Shown here piece by piece: positions 46,908 through 58,090 of a stretch of 64,000 nucleotides of DNA. The translations under genes and the position numbers were made by a program. Position 1 is the first letter of the stretch, and each line of letters opens with the position of its first letter. The stretch is taken from contig JAQTHY010000001.1 in the NCBI GenBank assembly GCA_029433345.1, forward strand, positions 1,178,001 to 1,242,000. The letters run 5' to 3'. The notes under the pieces are model-generated. The model worked only from the letters and a program-made list of their open reading frames with translations, did no database searches and had not been told where the DNA came from. Source of the stretch: Orbaceae bacterium ESL0727. GTDB taxonomy: Bacteria; Pseudomonadota; Gammaproteobacteria; Enterobacterales; Orbaceae.

Positions 46908-47571
46908 CTATAACCTCTTATACCTATAAAATTGGAAGAAAATTGGGAGAGATCCTTGCATAAATAATATGCCCAAATTTGTATCTCAGTAACGATTTGT
47001 ATCTCAGTAACTATTTATATTTTAGTCACTATTTATATTTTAATGACTATTTATATCTTATTAACTCAATGTGCACCAGTAACTCATTATATATGTATGA
47101 TATGTGTCACAACATATATATTTATAATCGGTTGATTCATGAGTCATACCGAGTACATCAGTTATGCTATGCTCATTACCTGTTAACATCCTAGTCTATT
47201 CCATCGACTGCCGTCGGTAGACGAAAGGAGATAAGGTGAATAGTTAACCTAGTCTTATGACCTATTATTCTTTTGCTCACTTTCAAGCGTAATGAGGATA
47301 TCCTCTAACAAGTATATACTAATAATGTTATTAGGTCATATGAATTCACGTTAATGTTAAATGAAAAGTTGCGTGGTTTGTTCAGAAAATATCATCATAA
47401 AAGCCAATACAGACAGCAACTATTTGCTTTATGTTATTTTATTATTGCATTAGAATAGCGCCAAAATTCTTTCTTAATAATGTTGTTTTTATAACGTTAT
47501 CTTAAGAAAAGTTCACTTTTACTTACGCGAAAATGCGCACTTAATTAAACATAGTATCTTAATCAAGAAAA
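46908..47571. other. Long gap between yeeX and yheU
   Basis: 664 bases without a convincing gene. The left part has the 18-bp tandem repeat. Near 47310 GAGGATATCCTC is a perfect palindrome. A GC-richer patch near 47200-47240 (CCGTCGGTAGACG with an AGGAGA) could be a leader remnant. It presumably holds the promoters of yeeX and yheU. Confidence 0.4.
46978..47067. repeat. 18-bp tandem repeat, 5 copies
   Basis: Units TTTGTATCTCAGTAACGA, TTTGTATCTCAGTAACTA, TTTATATTTTAGTCACTA, TTTATATTTTAATGACTA and TTTATATCTTATTAACTC. The first two differ by one base, later ones are more diverged, so the array grew stepwise. Confidence 0.8.
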
Positions 47572-47778
47572 ATGAATATTCCATGGCAAGATATTGATCC
47601 TGATACATTACAAAATCTTATTGAATATTTTGTATTGCGAGAAGGTACCGATTATGGTGATCACGAAAAATCACTTAATGAGAAAGTCAATGATGTTAAA
47701 GCACAATTAATCGACGGTTCTGTTGTGATTGTATGGTCGGAATTGCACGAAACCGTTGATATTCAACGAGTGAAATAA
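47572..47778 (+). CDS. yheU: YheU family protein (UPF0270)
   Basis: 68 residues: [27 protein letters not shown] and [14 protein letters not shown] (partly quoted) are the family blocks. A small, conserved, acidic protein of unknown function. In E. coli yheU-prkB-yhfA lie next to crp; here prkB and yhfA are missing and yheU is nearest to crp. Confidence 0.92.
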   Translation: MNIPWQDIDPDTLQNLIEYFVLREGTDYGDHEKSLNEKVNDVKAQLIDGSVVIVWSELHETVDIQRVK

Positions 47779-47984
47779 GCAAAATTTTAAAGATTACCGT
47801 TGGCAAGATTGTGCGGATTACTATTTTCAGCGGATCTTTTAAGATAAATGATCAAACGTGTATCGCACTAAATCTTATAAACTTATGCTTTTTATGTTGC
47901 GCGATGATAGTTACTCGAGTTAGTAAATGCAAGAGTAAGCCGTGATCTTGGATGGTAACAGGTATATAAATTATTGTGCAACTT

Positions 47985-47993
47985 TGTTATAGT
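47985..47993 (+). promoter_or_regulatory. Extended -10 promoter for crp
   Basis: TGTTATAGT has the extended -10 form TGnTATAnT, 33 bases before the crp start. No clear -35 box is seen at the right distance. No TGTGA-N6-TCACA site was found here. Confidence 0.45.
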
Positions 47994-48025
47994 GTGTACT
48001 CTTTAATTCGATACGAGAGGATCTC

Positions 48026-48658
48026 ATGATTATTGGCAAACAACAATCAGATACCACATTGGAATGGTTTTTATCTCATTGTCATATTCATAAATATCCA
48101 GCTAAAAGTACAATTATCCATCAAGGAGAAAAATCGGAAACTCTCTACTATATTGTTAAAGGCTCTGTTGCTGTATTGATCAAAGATGATGAAGGTAAAG
48201 AGATGATTTTATCCTATTTAAGCCAAGGCGAATTTATTGGTGAATTGGGATTATTTGAAGAAGGTACTGAACGTAGTGCATGGGTGAAAGCCAAATCGAG
48301 TTGTGAAGTCGCAGAAATTTCATATAAAAAATTTAAACAACTTGTACTTGTGAATCCGGATATTTTAATGCGATTGGCAGGACAGATGGCCAGTCGCTTG
48401 CAAGTTACATCAGAAAAAGTGAGTAATCTTGCTTTTTTAGATGTAGCGGGCCGAATTGCGCAAACATTACTCAATCTTGCCAAACAGCCTGATGCAATGA
48501 CGCATCCTGATGGCATGCAGATAAAAATTACCCGTCAAGAAATTGGCCAAATAGTCGGCTGCTCTCGGGAAACAGTTGGTCGAATTCTAAAGATGTTAGA
48601 AGATCAACATTTGATTTCAGCACATGGGAAAACGATTGTTGTGTATGGAACGCGATAA
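48026..48658 (+). CDS. crp: cAMP receptor protein CRP
   Basis: 210 residues, over most of its length identical to E. coli CRP. cAMP-binding beta-barrel (about 15-120) with the phosphate-binding [13 protein letters not shown] block, a dimer helix, and a C-terminal helix-turn-helix with [17 protein letters not shown], whose recognition residues (R, E, R) are unchanged. It therefore should bind TGTGA-N6-TCACA. Global regulator of carbon use. A good GAGAGGATC ribosome binding region precedes it. Confidence 0.98.
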   Translation: MIIGKQQSDTTLEWFLSHCHIHKYPAKSTIIHQGEKSETLYYIVKGSVAVLIKDDEGKEMILSYLSQGEFIGELGLFEEGTERSAWVKAKSSCEVAEISYKKFKQLVLVNPDILMRLAGQMASRLQVTSEKVSNLAFLDVAGRIAQTLLNLAKQPDAMTHPDGMQIKITRQEIGQIVGCSRETVGRILKMLEDQHLISAHGKTIVVYGTR

Positions 48659-48772
48659 ATAATAATCGATTTATTATCAAGGAATTTAATATAATTAAAA
48701 AATAATTTAGGTAAATCACCCTAGATAATGGATAATAGGGAAGAGATAAATTACAGTAATACAGGATATTAC

Positions 48773-49504
48773 ATGATGCAGCAAAGACATATTCCTCGCC
48801 ACGTGGCTATTATTATGGATGGTAATGGTCGATGGGCAAAGCAACGCAACCAGTTACGCGCAGTTGGGCATAGAGCCGGTTTGAAGGCCGTGCGAAAAAT
48901 TGTCAGCCATGCGGCTGAATTGGGTGTAAAGGTGCTAACGTTATATGCTTTTAGTAGTGAAAATTGGAAACGGCCAGAAACCGAGGTTTCTGCACTAATG
49001 TCTTTATTTATTTATGCGCTTAATCGCGAAATTAAAAGTTTAGCTAAGAATAATATTCAATTGCATATTATTGGTGATATTTCTAAATTTAGTCATCAAT
49101 TACAAAATATGATTATTAATGCTGAAAAATTAACCCAAAATAATACAGGATTAGTGCTCAATATTGCCGCTAATTATGGTGGCCGTTGGGATATTGTTCA
49201 ATCAGCAAAAAAGGTAGCTTTACAAGTATTACAAGGTGACATCACAGTAGATGACATTACAGAAGAACGACTGAGTTTAGGTATCTGTGCACATGATCTA
49301 CCCGAGGTAGATCTGGTTATCCGAACCGGTGGCGAATATCGCATTAGTAATTTTTTATTATGGCAAATTGCATATTCAGAGTTCTATTTTACCGATGTTT
49401 TGTGGCCCGATTTTAATCGAACACTGTTTGAAGAAGCTATCAATACTTTTAATGCGAGAGAGCGACGTTTTGGTAGTGTGAATGTTGAGGGTAGTTTATG
49501 TTAA
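48773..49504 (+). CDS. uppS: Undecaprenyl diphosphate synthase
   Basis: 243 residues from the ATG at 48773, which has AGGA six bases upstream; an ATG at 48728 lacks one. Catalytic D16 is in [14 protein letters not shown]; further blocks are [14 protein letters not shown] and [19 protein letters not shown]. Cis-prenyltransferase making the lipid carrier for peptidoglycan, O-antigen and others. It heads uppS-cdsA-rseP-bamA-skp-lpxD; frr and dxr, found upstream in E. coli, are replaced by crp. Overlaps cdsA by seven bases. Confidence 0.96.
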   Translation: MMQQRHIPRHVAIIMDGNGRWAKQRNQLRAVGHRAGLKAVRKIVSHAAELGVKVLTLYAFSSENWKRPETEVSALMSLFIYALNREIKSLAKNNIQLHIIGDISKFSHQLQNMIINAEKLTQNNTGLVLNIAANYGGRWDIVQSAKKVALQVLQGDITVDDITEERLSLGICAHDLPEVDLVIRTGGEYRISNFLLWQIAYSEFYFTDVLWPDFNRTLFEEAINTFNARERRFGSVNVEGSLC

Positions 49505-50343
49505 TTTATCGTATACTTACTGCGGTTGTGTTAATTCCGTTGGTAATCATTTTACTTTTCTGGGCTTCATTCCCTCTCTTTGTACTCATCCTAATGGCTA
49601 TTTGTGGCTTAGCTGCATGGGAATGGACACAGTTCTTACATCTGAAAACGTTGCAATCGAAAAGCCTTTTTGTGGTAGCGACGATCCTTGTGTTAGCCTT
49701 TTTCTACGTTGTGCCATTATCCCCTGATGCTAAAACACGATTATTTACTTCGATACTTACCTTATCTATTGTTTGGTGGTTAGTTGCCTTATTATTGGTT
49801 ATTAGTTATCCAAATACTAATAAATATTGGCATTATTCAATTTCCGCTAAATTGTTATTCGCATTTTTTACGTTAGTCCCATTTTTTATTGGTATGATTA
49901 AGCTACGCGCGATTAGTTATGATACAAATACATATATTGGCGCAATGTGGTTGTTATATGTATTTGTCTTGGTTTGGGCGACGGATATTGGGGCTTATTT
50001 TGCGGGACGATCATTTGGTAAATATAAATTAGCGCCTAAAGTATCACCCGGGAAAACGATAGAAGGATTTATCGGTGGTGTGGCGATTGCGATTGTGATT
50101 AGTGTCATCGTTTATTGCTCAAAAATATTTTCTATTGGATTTAATGCGTTTATAATCAGCTCATTATTGGCAATTTTAGCTTCAGTATTGGGTGATTTGA
50201 CTGAAAGTATGTTTAAACGAGAAGCGGGTATCAAAGATAGTGGTCGTCTCATCCCCGGCCATGGTGGTATCTTGGATCGTATTGACAGTTTAACTGCAGC
50301 AATTCCTGTATTTGCAGCATTATCTATGCATCTCTTAAAATAA
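49498..50343 (+). CDS. cdsA: Phosphatidate cytidylyltransferase
   Basis: 281 residues, about eight membrane helices. C-terminal CDS signature with [12 protein letters not shown] and the block [32 protein letters not shown] (partly quoted here as [12 protein letters not shown]). Makes CDP-diacylglycerol from phosphatidate and CTP at the inner membrane. Start overlaps the uppS stop. Confidence 0.96.
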   Translation: MLIYRILTAVVLIPLVIILLFWASFPLFVLILMAICGLAAWEWTQFLHLKTLQSKSLFVVATILVLAFFYVVPLSPDAKTRLFTSILTLSIVWWLVALLLVISYPNTNKYWHYSISAKLLFAFFTLVPFFIGMIKLRAISYDTNTYIGAMWLLYVFVLVWATDIGAYFAGRSFGKYKLAPKVSPGKTIEGFIGGVAIAIVISVIVYCSKIFSIGFNAFIISSLLAILASVLGDLTESMFKREAGIKDSGRLIPGHGGILDRIDSLTAAIPVFAALSMHLLK

Positions 50344-50369
50344 AATCAGCATAAAAAAGGTGATAGATT

Positions 50370-51689
50370 GTGTTGTGGTCAATGCTATTATTTATTATTA
50401 CCATTAGTATATTAGTGACAGTACACGAATTTGGACATTTTTTAGTTGCACGTCTGTGTGGTGTCAAGGTTGAATGTTTTTCAATTGGATTTGGTAAAAA
50501 GCTTTGGTCACATCGATTTTCCAGCGGTACTGAGTTGGTAATTGCTATGATTCCCCTCGGAGGTTATGTTAGAATGCTCGACGGGCGAACAAAGCAATTG
50601 ACGAGTGAAGAGCAAAAATATGCTTTTAACTTGAAAAAGATTTGGCAAAGATCGGCTATTGTTGCAGCTGGACCAATTGCCAATTTTTTATTAGCATGGA
50701 TCGTTTATTGGGTTATTTTTCAGTGCGGTGTAGTTATGTATCCGGTGAAAATCGAGCGTACTTTGCCTAATACACCGGCGGCGATGGCAGAAATTCCTGC
50801 TGGCGCAGAATTAAAGAAAATTAATCATACCCCAATAGAAAATTGGAACGATGTAAATACAGCCTTACTTGCTGTGATGGGCGAAAAAAGTGTCACCATT
50901 GCATATACGATAGACACGACCCATGAAAAGAGTCACGAAATTAACCAAACACTTGATATTAGCCACTGGCAATTTGATCTTGAAAAAGAATCAGCCATTA
51001 CAACGATAGGTTTTGTTCCTAAAAACTTGGACATTTATCCAATAGTGAGTAAAATTGTGCCTGGTTCGGCGGCCGAAAAAGCAGGATTGAAAATTGGCGA
51101 TGAAATAATTCGTTACAATAATCAATCTTATTCAACGTGGAATGATTTTGTGGCACGGATTAAGCAGGCGGGAACGATAACGTTAGTGATCAAACGAGAT
51201 GATAAACTTGTCGATCTTGATTTAATACCGACTGTGCAAGCCAATGGTGAAGGGATTGCAGGTTTATATCCTACATCAGATGCTGTAATTAAGCAGTATG
51301 GTTTTGTGGATGCATTCGGTAGAGGATTTGGGCAAACCGAATCAACAATACGGTTAACAGTTCGATCGCTTTATCAATTAGTAACTGGTGTTATTGGTTT
51401 AAAAAATCTATCGGGACCAATAACAATAGCCAAAAGCGCGGGGCAAACAGCAAGCTATGGTATTGTTTCTTACTTATATTTTTTAGCCTTTATCAGTATA
51501 AGTTTGGGCGTTATCAATCTTGTTCCATTACCGATGTTAGATGGGGGACACCTGTTTTTTTTATGTCTAGAAAAAATAAAAGGTCGTGCCTTATCCGAAA
51601 CAACCCAAGCGATCTGCTATCGTTTAGGGTTTGTTTTACTAATGATCATAATGGGTATTGCACTATTTAATGATTTTTTACGTTTGTAG
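50370..51689 (+). CDS. rseP: Site-2 zinc protease RseP
   Basis: 439 residues from a GTG with AAGGTG upstream. The zinc motif HEFGH (19-23) lies in the first helix and the third ligand in PLPMLDGGH near the C-terminus. Two PDZ domains lie in the periplasmic part (about 115-305), the second with GSAAEKAGLKIGDEI. It cuts RseA to free sigma-E and also clears signal peptides. Between cdsA and bamA as in E. coli. Confidence 0.95.
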   Translation: MLWSMLLFIITISILVTVHEFGHFLVARLCGVKVECFSIGFGKKLWSHRFSSGTELVIAMIPLGGYVRMLDGRTKQLTSEEQKYAFNLKKIWQRSAIVAAGPIANFLLAWIVYWVIFQCGVVMYPVKIERTLPNTPAAMAEIPAGAELKKINHTPIENWNDVNTALLAVMGEKSVTIAYTIDTTHEKSHEINQTLDISHWQFDLEKESAITTIGFVPKNLDIYPIVSKIVPGSAAEKAGLKIGDEIIRYNNQSYSTWNDFVARIKQAGTITLVIKRDDKLVDLDLIPTVQANGEGIAGLYPTSDAVIKQYGFVDAFGRGFGQTESTIRLTVRSLYQLVTGVIGLKNLSGPITIAKSAGQTASYGIVSYLYFLAFISISLGVINLVPLPMLDGGHLFFLCLEKIKGRALSETTQAICYRLGFVLLMIIMGIALFNDFLRL

Positions 51690-51719
51690 TTATGATGAAA
51701 TGGGGTTGTAAACTTCACA

Positions 51720-54137
51720 ATGAAAATAAAAAAATTGCTCATAGCATCTTTGCTGTTTGGTACCACGACAATATATAGCGCAAGTGCATTTTGTGCTAAT
51801 GATTTTGTGGTTAGGGATATTAAATTTGAAGGGTTACAACGCGTCACCGTTGGTGCAGCACTGCTTGAGACGCCAGTCCAAGTAGGTGATTACGTTAATG
51901 AATCAGATTTTGGTAAAATTATTAAATCACTCTACGCGAGTGGAAATTTTGAAAATATTACAGTAGCACGTGATGGTAATAAACTGATTATTCACGTTCA
52001 AGAACGCCCGACTATCGCCACGATTACATTTTCAGGTAATAAATCCGTTAAAGACGAGATGTTGAAAAATAACCTCGATAGTTCAGGTATCCGTGAAGGT
52101 GACTCGTTAGACCGTACGATGCTTTCAGCTATTGAAAAAGGCTTAGAAGATTTTTATTACAGCGTCGGTAAATATAATGCACAAGTAAAGGCAGTGGTTA
52201 CCCCATTATCACGTAATCGTGTCGATTTAAAATTAGTGATTGCTGAAGGAAAATCAGCATTAATTGATCAGATTAATATTGTCGGTGCTAAAGCGTTTTC
52301 CTCTGAAGAATTAATTTCACGTTTTACATTACGTGATGAAGTACCTTGGTGGAATATGCTGGGTGATAGAAAATATCAAAAACAGAAATTAGCAGCCGAT
52401 CTAGACGAATTACAAAGTTTTTATTTAAATCGCGGTTATGCACGATTTAATATCGAATCAACACAAGTTAGCTTAACGCCTGATAAAAAAGGCATCTATG
52501 TCACAATTAATATTCATGAAGGCGAACAATATAAGTTATCTGGTATTGACTTTAAAGGTAGTTATGCTGGACATAAAGATGAAGTTGCTAAAATCGCCAA
52601 TGAAAAAGTGAAAGAAGGCGAACTTTATAACGGCAAAAAAATCACACAGATTGAAGATAACGTAAAAAGGTTAATGGCTAATTATGGCTATGCTTATCCG
52701 CGTGTCGTTATTCATCCTGAAATGGACGATACTGCCCACACAGTTAAATTGACAGTTTTTGTGGATGCGGGTCAACGTTACTACGTCAGAAATATTAAAA
52801 TAGTCGGGAATACAGTAACCAGTGAAGGTGTTATCAGACGTGAATTACGCCAAATGGAAGGTGCGTGGCTGAGTAATGGTTTAATCGAATTAGGCAAAGA
52901 ACGTGTTAATCGATTAGGTTTCTTTAGTACGGTTGAGACAGAAACAGAGCGCGTTCCTGGTAGTGATGATCAGGTAGATGTCACCTATAAAGTTGCAGAA
53001 CGTAATACAGGTAGTATTAAATTCGGTATAGGTATTGGTTCTGATACAGGATTAAGTTTCAATGCCGGTATTTCGCAAGATAACTGGTTAGGAACAGGGA
53101 ACAGTGTCTCTTTTGATGTGAACACCTCAAGTCGAGATAAAACAGCTTCAATCTCTATGGTTGATCCTTATTTTACAGTTGATGGTGTCAGCTTAGGTGG
53201 CAGCGTTTATTACAATACCTTTAAAGCTGACGATGATGATGATCGTTCTGAATACTCAAGTAAAACCTGGGGTGCGACCACCAATTTTGGTTTCCCAATT
53301 AGTGAAAATAACTTTTTACGTTTTGGGACTGAATTCGCTAATCACAAATTATCTGATATGGAACCTCAATATGGAATGTGGCGTTACTTTAATTCCGTAG
53401 GTGAAAAAGTCAAAGATAAAGACTCTTCGTTTACTTATACAACCAATGATCTGTTGTTAAATGCCTATTGGACTTACAACACGTTGGATAGGGGTTATTT
53501 CCCAACTGAAGGTTTGAAAGTCACAACAAGCGGTAAAATCACAACGCCAGTATTTGAAAACCGATTCTATAAATTAGTCTCTGATGCAACCTATTATTAT
53601 CCAATTGATTATGATCATAAATGGGTCTTTTTAACGCGTGGACGTTTAGGCTATGGTAATGGTTTAGGCGGGAAAGAGTTGCCATTTTATGAAAACTTCT
53701 ATGCAGGGGGCTCTTCTGTTTTACGTGGCTTTAAATCCAATACAGTTGGACCAAAAGCTGTTTATTTCAGATCGGGTTGTAATTTAGACAATACAAAAGA
53801 TTGCCAACCTTCAAAAGATGCAGTTGGTGGTAACGCATTAGCCTTTGCGAGTGGTGAATTGATTGTACCAACACCATTTGCTAGCGAAAAATATGCAGAT
53901 AGTATACGAACATCACTGTTCCTTGATGCAGGTACTGTATGGGATACGGAGTGGGATGTGACAAGTAATAGTGTTCCTGATTATAGTTCACCATCAGATA
54001 TCCGTATGTCAGCAGGTCTGGCAGTACAATGGATGTCACCATTAGGGCCACTGGTCTTTTCTTATGCGCAACCATTTAAGAAATACACAGGTGATTCATC
54101 ACAACAATTCCAGTTTAATATAGGATCGACTTGGTAA
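51720..54137 (+). CDS. bamA: Outer membrane protein assembly factor BamA
   Basis: 805 residues. A signal peptide (about 1-26, ending SAFCA), five POTRA domains (about 27-425) and a 16-strand beta-barrel (about 430-805) with the conserved loop-6 motif in the form VLRGF and a C-terminal aromatic (…IGSTW). Central subunit of the BAM complex that folds outer membrane proteins. It starts 30 bases after rseP. In E. coli a sigma-E promoter lies inside rseP; I did not identify one here. Confidence 0.97.
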   Translation: MKIKKLLIASLLFGTTTIYSASAFCANDFVVRDIKFEGLQRVTVGAALLETPVQVGDYVNESDFGKIIKSLYASGNFENITVARDGNKLIIHVQERPTIATITFSGNKSVKDEMLKNNLDSSGIREGDSLDRTMLSAIEKGLEDFYYSVGKYNAQVKAVVTPLSRNRVDLKLVIAEGKSALIDQINIVGAKAFSSEELISRFTLRDEVPWWNMLGDRKYQKQKLAADLDELQSFYLNRGYARFNIESTQVSLTPDKKGIYVTINIHEGEQYKLSGIDFKGSYAGHKDEVAKIANEKVKEGELYNGKKITQIEDNVKRLMANYGYAYPRVVIHPEMDDTAHTVKLTVFVDAGQRYYVRNIKIVGNTVTSEGVIRRELRQMEGAWLSNGLIELGKERVNRLGFFSTVETETERVPGSDDQVDVTYKVAERNTGSIKFGIGIGSDTGLSFNAGISQDNWLGTGNSVSFDVNTSSRDKTASISMVDPYFTVDGVSLGGSVYYNTFKADDDDDRSEYSSKTWGATTNFGFPISENNFLRFGTEFANHKLSDMEPQYGMWRYFNSVGEKVKDKDSSFTYTTNDLLLNAYWTYNTLDRGYFPTEGLKVTTSGKITTPVFENRFYKLVSDATYYYPIDYDHKWVFLTRGRLGYGNGLGGKELPFYENFYAGGSSVLRGFKSNTVGPKAVYFRSGCNLDNTKDCQPSKDAVGGNALAFASGELIVPTPFASEKYADSIRTSLFLDAGTVWDTEWDVTSNSVPDYSSPSDIRMSAGLAVQWMSPLGPLVFSYAQPFKKYTGDSSQQFQFNIGSTW

Positions 54138-54213
54138 TCTGTAACAAATTGGGTTTGATGTAGGGCATGTATCATTCTATGGATAGAGTCCTATAAAAAC
54201 GAATCACTTCATC

Positions 54214-54262
54214 TCGCCGATGTGAGTCGGCGAAACAAAATGATCACTTTGCAGGGTGATCA
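54214..54262. other. Two successive hairpins between bamA and skp
   Basis: TCGCCGA/TCGGCGA (54214-54220, 54227-54233) and TGATCAC/GTGATCA (54241-54247, 54256-54262). Neither has a U-tract. They could protect or attenuate the bamA transcript before skp. Confidence 0.55.
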
Positions 54263-54367
54263 ATATAGATAGTATTTAAGTTGATAGTAAAACGTAATGA
54301 TTAGTAAACAATCAATTGTTAAATACTAACAATTGGCAATCAATAACAACAAATGTAGGTGAAGAGA

Positions 54368-54856
54368 GTGAAAAAAATTATATACGCGGTAGGAATGAGT
54401 ATTCTATTACTCTGTACAGGTGCAGCAAGTGCAGAAGTGAAAATTGCGGTTGTTGACGTCATGTCAATTTTACAAAAAATGCCGCAACGAGAAACTGTGG
54501 GCAAAGCATTAGATGCAGAATTTGATGCAAGAGCCAAATCTTTACAAGAAGATGAAAAGAAAGCAGGCGAAGCATCAGCACGTTTAAAGAAAGATGGCTT
54601 AACTCTATCTGCTTCTGAAAAAACAAAACTTAATAAAGTGATTTCTGATTTTGAAGCTAAAGCAAAAGCGTTTACTGCTGATTATCGCAAACGCGAAACA
54701 GAAGAAGCCGGTAAATTATTAGTAAAAATTCAGGAAGCCGTTAAAGCGATCGTTACTGCTGAAAAATATGATCTTGTCTTAAAAGCCGAAGCAACACTAT
54801 TTGCATCGGATGCTGTTGATATTAGTAATAAGGTATTAGAAAAGGTTAAAAAATGA
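54368..54856 (+). CDS. skp: Periplasmic chaperone Skp (OmpH)
   Basis: 162 residues from the GTG at 54368, chosen because AGGTG lies six bases upstream (a GTG at 54359 has none). Signal peptide of about 22 residues ending ASA. The mature part starts [13 protein letters not shown] and has the long charged helices of the trimeric Skp tentacles. Keeps unfolded outer membrane proteins soluble on the way to BamA. Overlaps lpxD by four bases (ATGA). Confidence 0.95.
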   Translation: MKKIIYAVGMSILLLCTGAASAEVKIAVVDVMSILQKMPQRETVGKALDAEFDARAKSLQEDEKKAGEASARLKKDGLTLSASEKTKLNKVISDFEAKAKAFTADYRKRETEEAGKLLVKIQEAVKAIVTAEKYDLVLKAEATLFASDAVDISNKVLEKVKK

Positions 54857-55869
54857 TGTTTGCTTGCAAGCTTGGGCAATTAGCAGCGCAGCTTGGTGCA
54901 CAGTTACACGGTGATGGTGAGTTAACCATTACCGGTGTTGCGTCAATGCAAAGTGCAATAACAGGGCAAATCACTTTTTTATCAGATAAAAAACATCGGT
55001 CAGAACTTGCTGACTGTAAAGCAACCGCGGTAGTAATGAGTGAAGAAAACCTTGAATACTGGCATGGTGCTGCGTTAATTGTTAAAGATCCCTATCTCAC
55101 CTATGCAAAATTAGTACAACTATTTGATACTACTCCTCTTCCTGCACAAGGTATTGCCCCATCAGCCGTCATCGCGCCAGATGCAGTATTAGGCAACAAT
55201 GTTGCTATTGGTGCCAATGCGGTGATTGAAAGTGGTGTAGTTTTAGGTGATGGCGCCATTATTGGTGCTGGCTGTTTTATTGGTAAGAATGCAGCTATCG
55301 GTGCAAATACTAAATTATGGGCGAATGTATCGGTTTATCATAATTGTATTATTGGTGCACACTGTTTGATTCAATCAGGCACAGTAATTGGTGCAGATGG
55401 CTTTGGTTATGCAAATGATCGTGGCAAATGGGTCAAAATCCCCCAATTAGGCCGTGTTGTTATTGGTGACTATGTCGAAATAGGTGCTTCTACGACTATT
55501 GACCGGGGTGCACTTGACGATACGATTATTGGTAATAATGTGATTATTGATAATCAATGCCAGATTGCACACAATGATATCATTGGCGATGGTACGGCAG
55601 TGGCCGGTGGCGTTATTATGGCAGGTAGCCTGAAAATTGGTCGCCACTGTTTGATTGGTGGTGCCAGTGTGATTAATGGTCATATGGAAATTTGTGATCA
55701 AGTTACGGTTACTGGTATGGGTATGGTGATGCGCCCAATTACAGAACCGGGTATCTATTCATCTGGAATTCCGTTACAAGAAAATAAAGTTTGGCGCAAA
55801 ACAGCTTCATTAGTTTTACATATTGATGAAATGAATAAACGTCTCAAAGCGTTAGAGAAGAAAAGATGA
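54853..55869 (+). CDS. lpxD: UDP-3-O-(3-hydroxyacyl)glucosamine N-acyltransferase
   Basis: 338 residues. N-terminal uridine-binding domain (1-100), a left-handed beta-helix made of hexapeptide repeats (about 105-315, many I/V-G-x-x units) with the catalytic His in QIAHND, and a C-terminal helix. Third step of lipid A synthesis, so the organism makes LPS or lipooligosaccharide. In E. coli fabZ-lpxA-lpxB follow; here the operon ends and tig follows. Confidence 0.96.
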   Translation: MMFACKLGQLAAQLGAQLHGDGELTITGVASMQSAITGQITFLSDKKHRSELADCKATAVVMSEENLEYWHGAALIVKDPYLTYAKLVQLFDTTPLPAQGIAPSAVIAPDAVLGNNVAIGANAVIESGVVLGDGAIIGAGCFIGKNAAIGANTKLWANVSVYHNCIIGAHCLIQSGTVIGADGFGYANDRGKWVKIPQLGRVVIGDYVEIGASTTIDRGALDDTIIGNNVIIDNQCQIAHNDIIGDGTAVAGGVIMAGSLKIGRHCLIGGASVINGHMEICDQVTVTGMGMVMRPITEPGIYSSGIPLQENKVWRKTASLVLHIDEMNKRLKALEKKR

Positions 55870-55875
55870 AAAGTC

Positions 55876-55904
55876 TCGACGTAAACGATAACGGTCGGTA
55901 TAAT
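55876..55904 (+). promoter_or_regulatory. Promoter of tig
   Basis: TCGACG (55876-55881), a 17-base spacer and a perfect TATAAT (55899-55904), directly after lpxD and 123 bases before tig. It marks a new transcription unit. Confidence 0.65.
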
Positions 55905-56026
55905 GCTCGACTATTTTGTAAACTTTTTGGCTTAGCTGTGGTTTCGAATGATTTTTAGAGGTTCTAACAAAAAGAGTTCTGAAACGCAATGAGCAACTAT
56001 TTAGCTAATAATTCTGAGGTATAAAG

Positions 56027-57331
56027 ATGCAAGTTTCGGTTGAAACAACACAAGGTTTGGGTCGTCGATTATCAATTACAATTAATGCAGATGACATCAA
56101 AAAATCAGTTGGTAAAGAACTTGTTAATACAGCAAAAAAAGTGCGTATTGATGGATTCCGTAAAGGTAAAGTACCATTAAAAATTGTTGAACAACGTTAT
56201 GGTGCCTCTATTTTACAAGATGCGCTAAGCGATCTAATGCAGCAAAATTTTATTCAAGCTATTATTCAAGAAAACTTGAATCCTGCAGGTGCACCACATT
56301 ATATTCCTGGCGCGGAATATAAAGAAGGTGAAGATTACACCTTTACTGTTGAATTTGAAGTTTACCCTAAAATTGAAATTAAAGATCTCGATAAAATCGA
56401 AGTTGAAAAACCTGTTGCCAATGTATGTGATGCGGATGTTGAAACAATGATTGAAACATTACGTAAACAGCAAGGAACTTGGCAAGAAGTTGCTCAAGCG
56501 GCTAAAGACCAAAATCGCGTCACCTTTGATTTTGTTGGTCGTATTGATGGTGAAGAATTTGAAGGTGGTAAAGCTAATGACTTTGCCTTAGTATTAGGAC
56601 AAGGCCGCATGATCCCAGGCTTCGAAGAAGCCATTATTGGTCATAAAGCTGGTGATCAGTTTGATATTAATGTTACTTTCCCAGAAGATTATCATGCCGA
56701 TAATTTAAAAGGTAAAGCTGCGGTATTTGCTGCTACACTTAAAAAAGTTGAAGAACTTGTCTTACCAGAACTCACTGCTGAAGTGATTAAACGTTTTGGT
56801 ATTGCTGATGGTACTTTAGATAGTTTACGTGCTGAAGTCAGTAAAAACATGGCTCGTGAATTAAAAGCGACTGTCCGCAATAAGATCAAAATGCAAGTTA
56901 TTGATGGTTTATTGAAAACCAACCCAATTGATGTCCCAACTGCATTAGTTGATCGTGAAGTAGACGTATTACGTCAACAAGCCATTAATCGTTTTGGCGG
57001 TAATATGAAGAAAACCCCTGAATTGCCAAAAGAATTATTTGAAGCAGAAGCAAAACGACGTGTGTTGACCGGTTTATTATTCAGTGAAATCATTGAAAGT
57101 AATAAACTAGAAGCTGATGAAGCACGAGTACAATCATTAATTGATGAAATAGCAACAGCTTATGAAGATCCTAAAGAAGTTTTAGCGTATTATAGTAAGG
57201 ATAAGAAAGCGAAAGATAATTTACGTTCTGTCGCTTTAGAAGACCAAGTAGTTGATTTACTACTAGCGAGTGCTAAAGTGAGTGATAAATCTTATTCATT
57301 TTCTGAATTAATGGATCAACAAGCCAAATAA
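56027..57331 (+). CDS. tig: Trigger factor
   Basis: 434 residues. Ribosome-binding domain (1-110) with the signature GFRKGKVP, a PPIase domain of FKBP type (about 150-245, [15 protein letters not shown]) and a helical C-terminal chaperone domain. Works on nascent chains at the tunnel exit. Order tig-clpP-clpX-lon is as in E. coli. Confidence 0.97.
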   Translation: MQVSVETTQGLGRRLSITINADDIKKSVGKELVNTAKKVRIDGFRKGKVPLKIVEQRYGASILQDALSDLMQQNFIQAIIQENLNPAGAPHYIPGAEYKEGEDYTFTVEFEVYPKIEIKDLDKIEVEKPVANVCDADVETMIETLRKQQGTWQEVAQAAKDQNRVTFDFVGRIDGEEFEGGKANDFALVLGQGRMIPGFEEAIIGHKAGDQFDINVTFPEDYHADNLKGKAAVFAATLKKVEELVLPELTAEVIKRFGIADGTLDSLRAEVSKNMARELKATVRNKIKMQVIDGLLKTNPIDVPTALVDREVDVLRQQAINRFGGNMKKTPELPKELFEAEAKRRVLTGLLFSEIIESNKLEADEARVQSLIDEIATAYEDPKEVLAYYSKDKKAKDNLRSVALEDQVVDLLLASAKVSDKSYSFSELMDQQAK

Positions 57332-57404
57332 ACTTCTTTTACCATGAAGAACAGTTGATTTTATAGAAATTGATTTTCTAAGATTATCTAAAAAATTATT
57401 TTTA

Positions 57405-57440
57405 AGCCCAAATAAAAATTTATTGTTTGGGCTCTTTTGT
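57405..57440 (+). terminator. Terminator between tig and clpP
   Basis: Stem AGCCCAAA (57405-57412) / TTTGGGCT (57426-57433) followed by CTTTTGTTT. It lies just before the clpP ribosome binding site (GAGGA), so some read-through is likely or a clpP promoter lies within the stretch. Confidence 0.75.
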
Positions 57441-57457
57441 TTAAATAGAGGATAGAA

Positions 57458-58060
57458 ATGTCTATAGAACCTTACATGAACGTTGTCCCCATGGTTGTCG
57501 AACAGAGTTCTCGGGGGGAGAGAGCTTATGATATATATTCGCGATTATTAAAAGAAAGAATTATCTTTTTAACCGGACAAGTTGAAGATAACATGGCGAA
57601 CTTAATTGTGGCGCAAATGTTATTTTTAGAAGCTGAAAATCCAGAAAAAGATATTTATTTATACATCAATTCACCGGGTGGCGTAGTGACTGCAGGCATG
57701 TCTATTTATGATACCATGCAATTTATCAAACCTGATGTGAGTACCATTTGTTTAGGCCAAGCCTGCTCAATGGGATCGTTACTCTTAACAGCGGGTGCGA
57801 AAGGTAAACGTTATTGTCTACCTAATGCGAGAGTGATGATCCATCAGCCGTTAGGTGGTTTCCAAGGTCAAGCATCGGATATTCAAATTCACGCTCAAGA
57901 AACATTAAATATCAAAAATAGATTAAATGCGATTATGGCAGAACATACTGGCCAATCAATTGAAAAAATTGAAAAAGATACTGACCGAGATAACTTTATG
58001 TCTGCTCAACAAGCAGTCGATTATGGATTAGTTGATGCTATTTTTAGTAAACGATCATAA
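57458..58060 (+). CDS. clpP: ATP-dependent Clp protease proteolytic subunit
   Basis: 200 residues. Serine protease with S104 in [11 protein letters not shown] and H129 in MIHQPLGG, and the Asp in the TDRDNFM segment. The short N-terminal propeptide before the mature start is seen (about 14 residues). Forms the tetradecameric chamber served by ClpX and ClpA. 30 bases before clpX. Confidence 0.97.
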   Translation: MSIEPYMNVVPMVVEQSSRGERAYDIYSRLLKERIIFLTGQVEDNMANLIVAQMLFLEAENPEKDIYLYINSPGGVVTAGMSIYDTMQFIKPDVSTICLGQACSMGSLLLTAGAKGKRYCLPNARVMIHQPLGGFQGQASDIQIHAQETLNIKNRLNAIMAEHTGQSIEKIEKDTDRDNFMSAQQAVDYGLVDAIFSKRS

Positions 58061-58090
58061 TATCAGCGCAATTATAGATAGGTGGTTAAT

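Noticed and set aside
46978-47067. CRISPR array
   Set aside because: Units are contiguous with no spacers and no cas genes are near; this is a simple tandem repeat.
46978-47194. 71-codon ORF starting in the 18-bp repeat (Tyr/Leu/Asn-rich) as a gene
   Set aside because: The repeating peptide is only the translation of the tandem DNA repeat, and no ribosome binding site is present.
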